Assembly (NCBI GenBank): GCA_013176395.1
Contig: JABMLP010000005.1
Coordinates: forward strand, 496,001-560,000
Direction: 5' to 3'
Source: Venturia oleaginea
Lineage: Eukaryota > Ascomycota > Dothideomycetes > Venturiales > Venturiaceae
Length of the DNA stretch: 64,000 nucleotides
The notes beneath the pieces are model-generated. The model was not told where the DNA came from, made no database searches, and saw only the letters and a list, made by a program, of their open reading frames with translations. Shown here one piece after another: positions 11,541-22,209 of the stretch (position 1 is its first letter; every line of letters starts with the position of its first letter). Position numbers and translations under genes: made by a program.

Positions 11541-12529
11541 TTTGACTGGTGTGAGGAGGGTGAGCAGGGCAGGTAAGGAGGGTGTATTGTATATGAAGAT
11601 GGGAAAGGAGGGGTAAATGAAGGGTGAAGGTGAAGTTGGAGCTCGTGTGGGAGGGGGAGACGCTCTACTTCAAGGACCAGCTAGTACGCTGTCTCAGTGC
11701 AATTATAGTTGAAGCAATTGAAGGTGGACGATTGGGAAACGTGTGAGAGTTACTGGTGTCGAGCTCAAGGATGTTGGCGGCTGGACTCCCAGTAGATATG
11801 CAGGAGCTGAATGCCCCTCCTTCAGCTCCGTGAGCCACACTGAAAAGCAATCAAGCAACGACAAGCCTTTGCTTCCCGTCAATCTCCCGTCCATTCGGTC
11901 CCGCGGTGACGTACGGAGTACTATGCTCGTAGTATGGACGGCTGCCAGCTTTGAAAACGCTCTGTTACCCCATAGGAAAGCGATTGGCTTTCTGCCCGCA
12001 TTCTTCAGACATCTGTCGCCTATCGCCGGGCTATACCATCGTGGTTTCTTCGTCTTAACATCGTATTGTTGGTGTGCATTAGCATTTTTGCGCGAATTGT
12101 GTGGTTGGATAAAAAAGGATGGCAAACGGCCCGACTTGATTACGATGGTTGGCCGATTACTTCGTTCAAGTCAAATCAGAAGTCGGTGGCTGACAAGTTT
12201 ACAGGAGCTGAAGAAGATGATAGTGCTGAAGCTCACCAGAGTCGTTGGTTGCACTCGAATGATATAATCAAAATTTACTTCGAAAGACAAGTGGGCTGGG
12301 CAAGGGCGTCGTGAATCCCAAATTGTGCAAAGAGAAAGGCATTATTAAGATATAGAAGTTACAGGAGTGCTCTTGCTATCTGATGATGAAGGTCAAGTCT
12401 GTCCATCGTGCCTGAAATTATCGTCTTCTCGCCAAAGTCATGATCGGTAACATCTTCAAAATCATGGTCTAGGGTTGGTCTAGGGTACTGGAACAAAAAC
12501 AAAGCATGACCAATCCCAGTTCCCTCGAT
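11541..12529. other. Intergenic; promoter side of glutamate decarboxylase
   Basis: About 1 kb between the start of the minus-strand GAD gene and the end of the choline kinase gene. Open frames on both strands lack domains and protein-like composition. It should contain the GAD promoter and the choline kinase 3' untranslated region. Confidence 0.45.
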
Positions 12530-14980
12530 TCATCGGTCGACGAGCTTGATGTTGTCCTGAACATCAGCTGGCAAATCCTCCAACTTGACCAGTCCAAGCT
12601 CGACCGCATCTCCCCAGAAGAACATAGACCTCTCGAACGTGTAAGCGAGGTAGTCGAACTCCTCATCTTCGTCCTTGTTGGTTTCCGCTGGCGCAGGCTT
12701 CGTGCACTGGTTTATTCCTGCCTCCGGCTGGTCTTGGGGTGAAGCAGAGCTAGAGAGCGTGGGAGAATCCTCTGGGAGAGTGGCGAGCTGACCTGCCGCA
12801 ACCGAGGCAGTCTGAGTCTCGTCGTCGAAGTCTGGGAGGCCGTCGATTTTGGCCTGCATCACGCCCCACATCACCCATTGAGCTGAGTTTGCTAATCGCC
12901 AGATTTGACTTTCGTGGATAAGCCGAGATACCTCCTTCTCGACAGCACGGTCGTGTTCTTCGTCTTGTTTTTCGATTGGAACGTCTCTGGGGGTGCGAAT
13001 ATCGAGCATGAAGTTGCTGATGAGGGAAGTGGACAGAGATGAAGTAGTAGGGTTCAAGCTCGGGGTGTCTGGAAGACAAGGCGTTCCTGGGACCGATGGA
13101 TGACGACTGTGTGTACTGAATTCTGGCTGATGATTTATATAGGAGCGTATGAAGCGCTGTTGTTCCTCGATGGTCGGATAGTATTTGGTCTTGCACTTGT
13201 AGGGAGCTTTCACGTCGTGGTAGTTGTAGCACCATTCAGTCTATAATTATTAGTTTGACATAAGGAAGCCACAAAAGACATTCTTACGAAGTGGTTGGCA
13301 AACTCCAATCCAACCAGATTTGCATTTGCATATTCGAAGTCGATGACGATCAGTTGCTTGTGTGCGTTATGCGGAAGCATAAGTGGAGACTCTCCATCAG
13401 GGATGACACGTAGAATGTTGCCGTATTGAGTCTGCAGAAGTTAGCCGCTGTGCAATACACGGTTTATAGTTGATGTTACATCATTGTGAGCAAACACTAG
13501 TTGCTTCTTAATATTCTCGGCGCCATCGTATTGCTTATACAGCCATGTGCGGTATTTCTCCAAGGTGGCTCGGAACAAGGACCAGTCTGCCCCGCAAACA
13601 AGAGGACGAGTCTTGCTGCCATCAGAAGTTTCGATGTGTTTGTCCAGCCAAGAGACAATTTGCTGGCAACGTGGCATCCACTTGTCGATATTCAGCCACA
13701 CGAATGGTCCATCATCACGTTCGTGTGGAAGCAATTCAATTCCCTCGTGCAATTCGCGCATACGCTTCGCAATCTGCTTCGAAACACTTGCATCACGAAG
13801 CTCCTTTGGTGTCAGGGCACGAGCATTGAAAAACTCCTCGAAACGTCCATTGGTGAAAGTGCCTAGCAGTCGGGGGCCAATCTTCTTTCGTCCAAGACGG
13901 CTAAGAATTTGTAATTCGGATTCACGGTCGATCAATTGATCGACATTGGAACCGTAGATGCGGAGGAGCAATTTTCTGTAATTGATTAGCCAACAAACCG
14001 CAGGATTGTTCCCAAGGACAAGCTTACGGAGGAGGAAATCTAGGGTGAGAGGAGACGGTCCCATCGGCGGTGTCTGTGGTGGCCTGGGCTGGGAGTTCGT
14101 CTGGAGGTGACACGACATAGACAGCATTCGTCAAAGCTCCGCTCAACCTCTCAACGCCAATCTGGCTGCTCATTCCCATAGGAACTCGTCGCCATCCCTT
14201 CAGTCGTAGAGTGTGTGTTAGTCGGACAATCTCATACTTGAATGTTTTCCAGGCATCTTTCTGCATGGTTGAGGTTACTCGGAGGAGCGAGGGTCGTTTC
14301 TCAAAGCCATCTTCTATCTCAACCTCGCCTCCTGAGTAAGACAGGGTCTTCGAGTTGTCGAGAATGGCATCGCAAGATGGAGCAATCGGATCCAGTTCAG
14401 GGAGATCGGGATCGGAGGGTGCCGTTCCAGACAGTCTCCGAAGTTTCTGTGCTGATTTCATTCGCTTGGACAGGTTTCCTCGTCGTATTGGCTTTTCAGC
14501 TAAGCCCACACTGGCGAGAATTTCTTGCAATTGTTCCAGTGCCGCAGCTCCCTCTGAGGCCTCTGAGGTTCGTCTTTCGGGACTATCATAAGTCCCATCA
14601 AGTCCTACAGACGGCGTAGAAGAGTGTGGAGCGCCCTTCCCTCCCTTTCTCCGTGATTTGTGTGCAGCTCTTCGAGACTTCTCGTGGTTTATCCAAGCCG
14701 CAACACGCGAGATGAGTCCATCGTGGTCGTTAATTGACTCAGTCCTGGTAGAATTAGTGCTCTCGTAGCCTTGATCGAGACTCGCATCAGTCATGCTCTG
14801 TCTTGATGACATTGGGAGCCGCTCAATGGAGGCTCTTCCAGTCAATCGGGATGCTATTCTGGCTGAACGGTGCTTCTTCGGGCGGTCGAGATCAAAGTCG
14901 TCGATTGGCTTGCTCTCTCCTCTTATCATTGGCGATATGCTTTCTTCTGGTTCAGCAATGGTTACGGCTGTTGGGGTCAC
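12530..14980 (-). CDS. Choline/ethanolamine kinase
   Basis: Four exons (14980-14028, 13975-13480, 13431-13288, 13240-12530) give 767 residues. The enzyme phosphorylates choline and/or ethanolamine in the first step of the CDP-choline (Kennedy) pathway. The first 250 residues are a Ser/Arg-rich extension without a domain. The kinase core then shows the subdomain KLLLRIYG, a Brenner motif HND at about 481-483, N at 488, and the metal-binding DFEYA at about 514. The intron between exons 2 and 3 falls directly after the Asp of HND. NLVGLEFANHF and TEWCYNYHD are typical of the family. The last exon carries an unusual low-complexity insert. The N-terminal extension makes it longer than yeast Cki1. 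Substrate preference (choline versus ethanolamine) cannot be read from the sequence. Confidence 0.9.
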
Positions 14981-16099
14981 AGGTTAGCGGATCGTTGTTA
15001 TTGTTGGAACGTGAAGTTTGATTGGAAAAGATGAAACCGTGGGTGGGAAGTTGTGACCCAGTCGGACCACTTTCATTCAGTGTTGAGTGCACAAACAGCG
15101 TTTATTGAATCACTGACCCGGCCTAAGGAAACCGCCTTCAAGGTACCGATCTCTTCACCTCAGACTGATCGTTGGGCGAATATGAAAGTCTCACTAACCT
15201 TTGACCGGTCCTGAGCCAGGAGAGCGAAGGATCCCACCATGAGGTACAGCAGGTCCTGGGGCCAGTTGCTCGTCTTGGTCTCGTTTAGAGGATTCCGACA
15301 TGTTGTCACTTGGTGTCATCACTCTAGTTTACTTTTCTAGAAGGAAGCGCCCACGTATCAATCAAGCGTCGCAGTTGAACACGTAGTCACAATGTCTGCT
15401 GTTGCTACAGGATGGACTCGAGAGGATTGTAAGATAGTTGGTGTCGCGGTGTTCTCTGCGCTGTGGAGATGGCGATCAATCAGGTTTGACAAAATATAAC
15501 TCAAGAAGTTGGAGAAATGAAGGTCAGAGGGATTACTAGGGCAGAAGAATGGGCAGGAATGGTTTTCGAATTTCATGATCTGATGTCGGACATGTGTCAA
15601 CCGTCGGCGCCTTACCTAAAAGATCGGGCGACGGCAATACAAGGTTTCGGCGAGATCTTCATCTCAGCGACATCCATCCATGGCAACGTACAACCACCGC
15701 CCCTATAATCCCACGAGCTCGCCCATCATTGCCAGCACGGGTCCCAATTCCATTTTATTTCGATTCAATCTTCAACGCGGGAAAAGCCCCAAAGTCGCCC
15801 AAAAAGTCAAACGTCATCCTGCATCTCCTTGGCTCCTAGCACCTGATATGCTCCAGCCCCAGGCCCAGACCCACAAAGAGCGTATCGTTGCTGGTGAACA
15901 TGTAGAGCAGTCCTGGAATGTGCAAGAGTTTATTGTTCAAGAGTGGAGCAAATTGTGGCCGCGGCGTTTCTGCTTTGTTCCCGTCAGAAATCGCGTCTTC
16001 TGGCAATCTCCATACTCAAAGCTGCCGGAACCTCTAGATAATCTGGGAGAACTGACTTACTCGATAATAAATAAACCATGTCCATAACGCCTCTGCTGG
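14981..16099. other. Intergenic; one weak open frame at 15680-16087 (+)
   Basis: About 1.1 kb between choline kinase and an unknown gene. A 135-codon plus-strand frame (15680-16087, starting MATYNHRPYNPTSS) ends 13 bases before the convergent unknown gene. It has a mixed composition, no domain and no splice support, so I do not call it a gene. The rest shows no feature. Confidence 0.4.
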
Positions 16100-17116
16100 T
16101 CAAAAGAAGGACAGTGCCTGTGAGCGGTCTTCAACTTGAGGACGCTTGCGAGTCGCGACGACGGCAGCATCTGGGTTCTCCTTTCGAAGACGGTATAGAC
16201 GTAGAGACTCATCCCAGATCTCCTGGATGTGACGACCCTTTGCAGCCAATTCCTCTGGAGTCAATTCTTCAGTCTCGGGCATGATGTTTTTGCTCTCATC
16301 GCGACGCTCTCGACCCCGAGGTGGAGTTGAAATGAAAGGCTTGAGCTTAGCCAGGGCTGTATCGACATCGAACTCTCCTTTGCCGAGGACTACATCAATG
16401 TCCTGCTGGATCTCCAACAGCTCCTTCAATGGACCAGAAGAAACCATATCGACTACCCGAGCTGGCCAGCGGCGGGGATCATGATGCAGAAGGCAGTTCT
16501 TGTCTTCGCAGCCACGGTGCAAGTTCCGTCGCCATGCGGTGAAGTGGACTTTGCAGACCTTGGCTTCGACCTTGACACCACGGTTATAGATTCGGCTCTC
16601 ATCGAAGGGAAGGGATGGGACGCTATCATCTTCGGGGCGAGATGGAATGCTCGGGCGACGGTTCGGAACATAATCGATGACAGGAGGCGGGTTGCTCAAG
16701 GGACGATTTGATTCGCCAGTTGGTCGCAAAGGCGAGATAATACCTGATGGGCGGCTTGCTGATGTCGACTTCAGATGGCCTAGGCGACGGAGTGGCGATG
16801 GCGCGCTCTGTGGACCAAATACGACGGATGACGACTTGCGCCTCGCTTCAGATACCGTCAGCTTTGACAATATGGAGGTGCGTAATCGATAATCAAGAGC
16901 ACGGATGAAATGGATAGCCCCACGTGGAAATGACCTACAGTGTACTACCCTCTCGCCAATTGTTGGCTTCTTTGGGGATCCTGTGCGCGCTACCTCCACT
17001 ATCGCATGATTAGATGATATCCATTGCCCTCACCTGGAACCGCTCTCACCTTTCGAAACTTCCTCTTCCTCCTCCTCCTCGCGAAGCGCTTCGAACGGAT
17101 TGTTTCCAATAAACAT
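16100..17116 (-). CDS. Fungal protein of unknown function with a Cys/His-rich motif
   Basis: Two exons (17116-17050 and 16998-16100) give 321 residues. Exon 1 encodes MFIGNNPFEALREEEEEEV and a donor GTGAGA; exon 2 continues in phase after CGATAG. The middle is basic and Ser/Pro-rich (residues about 60-150). Then CKVHFTAWRRNLHRGCEDKN and CLLHH form a Cys/His group that could bind a metal, although spacing does not match a standard CCCH finger. A helical, charged region (LKELLEIQQDIDVVLGKGEF) and an acidic/basic tail follow. I do not recognise the family. The match of phase, splice sites and composition makes the gene itself credible. A GT/G-rich microsatellite lies about 100 bases upstream of its start. 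Confidence 0.65.
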
Positions 17117-17199
17117 GATGGCCGATGTTGGTTGTTGATGTTGTTGTTCAAGTGAGGGGGGTGTAGACAGCGCGAGGAAAACTTTGTGCTTCTCGCTGG

Positions 17200-17247
17200 T
17201 GTGTGTATGTGTGTGTGTGTGGGGGGGGGGGGGGGGTGTTTGGGGGT
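17200..17247. repeat. (GT)n plus poly-G microsatellite
   Basis: A GT dinucleotide run passes directly into about 16 guanines and then GTGTTTGGGGG on the plus strand. It lies upstream of the minus-strand unknown gene starting at 17116. It may form unusual DNA structure and is likely to be length-variable or misassembled. Confidence 0.85.
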
Positions 17248-17635
17248 CCTCCAGATGTTACCTGACGCAAGATCTGTGAGACCTGATCACAACAAACCAC
17301 GCGCCACTGTTGCCCTAGGCAGCCAAGACCTCACGATGCCTTGCGATCACGTACTGGCGACGCAATATGAGGACAATGAGTGAACACAGAGGTCTGATAC
17401 TTGGGACTGTCTAGACTTGTTCATCAAGCCCTCCTGTCAACTGGAGAACGAAAATCTGGCTGGAATCGTGGAAATTTCATCCAAGCCTGCTCGCTCACAG
17501 GACAAGTGAGTGTGTTCAAAATGCTCGATCAAATAATCTGTAATTCATCATTCATGACAATCATTCAGACGTCCAATCCATCAAGCCTATCCAGGACGAC
17601 AAGCTCCCCCAAAACAATCAATGTGGTATCAAATT

Positions 17636-18667
17636 TCACGTAGCCTCCAACGACTCATCACTGCATTGATGCTTGGCTTTTTTCCGCGCCATCAAAGGCT
17701 CCTCCTCCGATGACCCGGACGACGCTGAAAGACAGCGTTTCCTATTCGGTGATGGTGCTTCATCTGCAGCCGTTGCCATACTCCTCTGTCCAAGACGCTC
17801 CGCTCGCTCCCGCAGATTCTCTCCTTCAGACTCTCCTCTTGTGTCCGTAGAACTCTCGCCTTCATCGCCACTACAAACTTGCCTCCCTCGCCTATCGACT
17901 CCCAACTTCTTGATCAACCTTTTGAACCTCGCTTTCCCTGTCTTGGTCCCGAACTTGAATAAAAGCCGTCGTCGCTGCCTTGTTTGCCCCCCATCGTTTC
18001 GAGGAGCGATATATGGCCGTGGTGGAGAAGGTATATACGGTTGTAGACCCCAAGGTCCTCCGTGCGGACGTATTGGTGGCGGTGAGCTGTAGTGTCAGAA
18101 TCCCGCCCGTTCAGAAGAATTGAAGTCTAGATGGAGAAGCGACTCACCTGATCGCCATGGAATCCTTGTCTTCTTCCATTTGTTCCGTTCCTCGTCTATC
18201 TTCTTCTGTGTCAGAATTGTCCCTCCCAAAGGCGTATAATGTTTGAAGATTGTGTGCTTGGTAGCGACGACACGTACGGCAGGTTTGTTCAAGGCAGGGT
18301 ATCCTTCGAGTTGGCTCTTTTTTCTGGTGGTGGTTGGTCAAAGTTCCGATAATGACTTTACAATCGGCTGTTTTTGTTGACATATTAGCATCAGGCTGTA
18401 CTAGCGTCAATAGTCGTGTGTGAATGGGATGGGAATTGTTAACACATTGGGAGGGTCTAGCTGGCATGAAAAATATCGGTGGGAATCATGAGGGTTTGGG
18501 ATCAAGAGAACAGTAGCAAGTACACTGTCTTTCATTGGAAGAACAAAAGTATTACTCACCTTTCTCCGAGACATTATCTGTAGGTCTCGCCAATTCGCAT
18601 GTCGATAAGGGATATGTAGCTTTCTCATTTCCTTTTGGCAGAGCGATGAGATATCTTGTTTAGGCAT
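17636..18667 (-). CDS. Basic fungal protein of unknown function
   Basis: Three exons (18667-18560, 18395-18148, 18086-17636) give 268 residues. Exon 1 starts MPKQDISSLCQKEMRKLHIP and ends at a GTGAGT donor; exon 2 follows a TTGAC branch and TACAG; exon 3 follows a CTACAG acceptor. Exon 2 contains CLEQTCRTCRRYQAH, a small Cys cluster. Exon 3 is Pro/Arg-rich and then strongly basic (FKFGTKTGKARFKRLIKKLG), ending in an acidic Ser/Glu tail with RKKAKH, which suggests a nuclear location by inference. An alternative frame of exon 2 also looks protein-like (NKPAVRVVATKHTIFKHY), but it does not join exon 3 or exon 1 in phase, so I prefer the given model. No known domain was recognised. An in-frame ATG at 18733 could extend the start. 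Confidence 0.55.
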
Positions 18668-19444
18668 CGTGGAAATGCTGAGGCGCTCTAAAACCTGGTG
18701 CGAAGATACGCTCCAGCAGCATTTGACCGTCAAAGGGACTCAGAATCTGGCTTGCGATCTCCATGGTGTGGACCTGGACTGTTCGGGTGGCATGGCTCGG
18801 CCATCCTTACTTTTCATTTCAGACTGGCGATTGCTACGACTACAACAAAGGCTGGCGATCGTTGATTGAACAATGGGGAAGCAAATGCCAAATATCTAAC
18901 TTGACCTCAACAAGTACGCAGTCAATTAGTCTTGAGAAATTCGCGGCGAGTTTGGTTCTCCATGGAGTGATATCTCGCTACAAGGAATTTTTCATCTTCA
19001 CTTCATAAGTGAGCACCCCTTCGAAAACAGAAGCTTGACCTGCTGAATTGTTTGAAGTAGGAAACAAAGAGAAAGGATTATCGTGAGTTATGAAGCGCGT
19101 TGGAACGGCAAATATCTTCTCTTTCTAAAAGTTTAGTACCCTCTTAAGCGTACTATTGGCGTTGTCCGGGTCATTCACATCAATTACCTGTTCATGCATA
19201 AGTGAAACCTGTTCCGCCTATTGGATGGCAGGAGTACAGTGAATGATAAGGAACCCAAGCAAGGCGTACCGAGAGCAATACTTCATCTAAGAATAATCGA
19301 ATTGTTCATTCGATTATGACATGTTCTCGTCCCTTCACCCCTCCTAATATCTCACCAATCCTATATAATCTTCACAGACTCTTATATCCCCAGCCCTCTC
19401 AATTCTTCCCACCTGTTCATAACGTCTCGGCTCGGGATGCAAAC
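18668..19444. other. No gene seen
   Basis: About 780 bases without a convincing reading frame, repeat or RNA gene. It should hold the promoter of the minus-strand unknown gene and the 3' flank of the degraded gene that follows. Confidence 0.4.
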
Positions 19445-20266
19445 TCACCAGCCCCGTGGAGCTTCCCTAGTTTGGTATCTTCTCAAATGCGTTGACTGGT
19501 TAGCAATTACCTCGGTATAACTCGCAGCACGCCCATATTGCCTTTCATAGGTAATGATTTCCCAAATCTCATCATCAATAGCTTCAACCCTGATCGATTG
19601 GGAGAGAGAAAATTTCCAGGCCATCCAAAGTCGAGGAGTCTTCTCCATCTCTGCTTTCCGCACACTCTGTTCATCCTCAAAAATGGTATCTTGACACGGC
19701 ATCGCAATCCACTCTCCTCCAAAAACTCGTTTATCCAATCTCGCATGAACTCAGGCACGGGTTTCTCTGCGCCAGGCCTAACTTTCCACTTCTCAAGCAC
19801 ACGAACCGGTCAATTTCCCTGCCTCCCACTCCACCCCCTCTCCTCCCACCACCGTCCTCACCACCATCCAAAAACTCAAAAGCCATATCCCTAATTTATC
19901 CTAGACGTTCATCATAGCGGTGATGAGAAAACGAATACCGAATGGTATTCTCATCAAATAAATCAGCAAGCAAAATCTCTAACCAGAAATTCGCTACAGG
20001 AATCGGAGCAAACTTGCTGTTGGCCTGCTCAGCAGGTACGAGAGCCATCCCCGGTGCCCGTGTGATACTCAGGATATCATCGAGATCAGGAACAAGCGCA
20101 TCGTCCATCCAGACAAACTTAACGTCGTGAGGAGGAAGGTTCGTCCGGGACGACGTGGCAAAGGGGTGCTGTGTTCGTAATCGTTGCTGTTTGTGGAATC
20201 GCTGTTGCTCGTATCTTTCCCTAAGCCGAGAAAGGATAGGAAATCTCAAAGTCGTCCAAGCATGAT
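19445..20266 (-). pseudogene. Unknown gene, apparently frameshifted
   Basis: Protein-like sequence runs from about 20266 down to 19445 but in three phases. The first block (HAWTTLRFPILSRLRERYEQ to ENTIR) ends at a plausible 48-base intron (19938-19891). Then DMAFEFLDGGEDGGG leads to EIDRFV. The next block (VLEKWKVRPGAEKPVPEFMR to INEFLEE) is offset by two bases at a GTGTG run (about 19798-19804). The last block (WIAMPCQDTIFEDEQSVRKA to YERQYGRAASYTE) is offset by another two bases at a GAGAG run (about 19709-19716). Each shift equals one extra dinucleotide. An intron (about 19824-19770) could bypass the middle block, so a working gene is not excluded. The 5' end beyond 20266 is unresolved. 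The family is not recognised. Confidence 0.45.
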
Positions 20267-20742
20267 CTAGTCGATGGAATGAAGTTAGATATAGGGAAGA
20301 ATGAATGCTTCGGGGGTTTGAGTCGTTCGTATATCGAGGTTAAGCGTCGACTGGTAATCATCTGTCTGCATGAGGCTGGTCCGTATCACCCCTTACTGAG
20401 ATGAATCGGTTCCCAATATGAGGTTGATGAACAGAAGACCGCGCGACTCCCGAGTTTTCGACACATAGTGATGCGAAATTTTCAACAAAACTCGATCCGG
20501 CGAATCTGTGAGGCAAAAGCAAGCTATATTATGACAATTTCCTGGATCGTGTTCACAAAAATTGTCAGGAATACATGCCTATATCTCTCGATTTGAGTAT
20601 GCGATAGTCGTTCACGATACGCCTGTTACGATTCCCTCCCATACCAAATCGCCGCACTGAACGCCAAATCAGGGGGTATCAACCTTGTTTCATGCCAAAT
20701 TATGCCCTTTCTCCTACCCAACCCATATATCGTTTGAAAATC
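20267..20742. other. No gene seen
   Basis: About 480 bases between the degraded unknown gene and MIS12. It may contain the missing first exon of the degraded gene: a GTAAGG donor-like site and several short ATG frames occur on the minus strand, but none could be joined with confidence. Confidence 0.35.
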
Positions 20743-21918
20743 CTACTCTTCCATCCTATCCCTCTCCGCACTCCCACCCATCCCATCCACAATCCCCTCC
20801 AGCGCCGCCAACTCCTCAGGCGGCACCCTCCTCCCCACCTCAACAGCCTCCTCTCCAATCTCGACTCCCCTCTTCTCCAGGACTTTCCTCGTCTGATTTT
20901 CAATGTATTTCCTTCTCTCTTTGGCTTGTTCGCTCTCTTTGATTGCCGCATCGCCTCCCAAATCTGCCAATTTCGGTCTCAAATCGTTCAGAAGCGCTTT
21001 CAGAGCCGGGAGTTGGGCAAGTGTAAAGGATGTATTCGTTTCCAACGGCGTATTGATTGTTTTCGAGGGAGAGGTGGTGGAGGTGATTGGTGTGATACCG
21101 AGGGCGTGGGCGCTGGGGGTGTTTGTGAGGAAGTTGAATGCGCCGGTTGTATCTTGCGTTCGACGTGAGGGAGAGGAAGAATGTTGTTCTGCTTTTACAT
21201 CTGTGGAGGACGGGTTTATAAGAGATCTAAGTTGCGAGAGCGTGGCTTTATTGCGCTTCACGGTCTTTTGAAGTGTCGCATGTAATTTCCTCGTTTCCTG
21301 AACTTTACGCCTAAGTTGTTGTATAGATTCAGGCGTCGGTATAGGAACCGTAGAATTCGCATCAGGAATAGTAATATCCTACCTCAGCATTAGCTCTCAA
21401 TCCCAATCCCTCCCAAGCTCTCTCTCCTTCCCTCCAATACACCAGCGCATGAACATACCTCATAATGCCCCAACCGAACCCAAGGCACCAACCCCTCCTC
21501 CACATGAAGCACATTCCTCAAAACATAAATCTCCAACTTATCAAAGTTCTTATCAACATTACTCTCCAGCAACGTCTCCAATTGGTGAACCCCTTCCTCA
21601 ATCTCCCTCCTAGCCTCAGGATACTCCGCCCGCCCCTCCCCATCCGTATCCACAATCCTCTTCTCGGCTCTCGCGCGCTGGTCAAAACCGAGGTTCGCCG
21701 GGTCGGCGGCGAGGAGTCCTTGTTCTGCTGCATCAACGGCGCGGGAGACGAGTTCGTTGACTGTGTTGATTATGTCGTCTAGGAGGGTCTGGGGGAGGGT
21801 GTTAGCTTGATTATCGCGGGGGGGTCTGAGGGGAGGGGTCTGAGGAGAGAATTACGAGAGGGGTGTAGCGGAGGTGCTCTGTTAGGAGGGAGGATTCGAT
21901 TTGGCGTGTGGATGCCAT
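20743..21918 (-). CDS. MIS12: Kinetochore protein MIS12/MTW1
   Basis: Three exons (21918-21856, 21788-21459, 21378-20743) give 342 residues. The N-terminus (SLLTEHLRYTPLTLLDDIIN) is the signature start of Mis12/Mtw1. A long helical region follows (EIEEGVHQLETLLESNVDKN) with FDKLEIYVLRNVL, then a loop with IPTPESIQQLRRKVQETRKL and a C-terminal coiled coil. This is the core subunit of the MIND/MIS12 complex that links centromeric chromatin to Ndc80 at the outer kinetochore; that role is family knowledge. The second intron has a GCTAAT branch and GTAG acceptor. Length is in the range of fungal orthologues. There is a Ser/Thr-rich stretch between residues about 190 and 250. Confidence 0.88.
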
Positions 21919-22209
21919 TTTTGTGGTTTTGGATCTTGGAGGATGCAACGGAATGTGAGTTTGTAAACATCACTAAAGTCACACGTGCTGATAAATTCAC
22001 GGTGTCTGCATCTACTGGATAGCAATTCAATCTCGACCACAAAAGTCATAGAACCGAGCTTCTGTGCAAAATTGGACACCTTCATAGATAGCATTGTAAC
22101 CGCAAGAGATTCCATAGGTTTCCTGTTCTTGTATCTGAAATCCGCCGAAAGCCATTTACGCCGCTTGTTACAAAAAGTGTCTACAGAATACATAAGAACC
22201 AAAGTGAAA

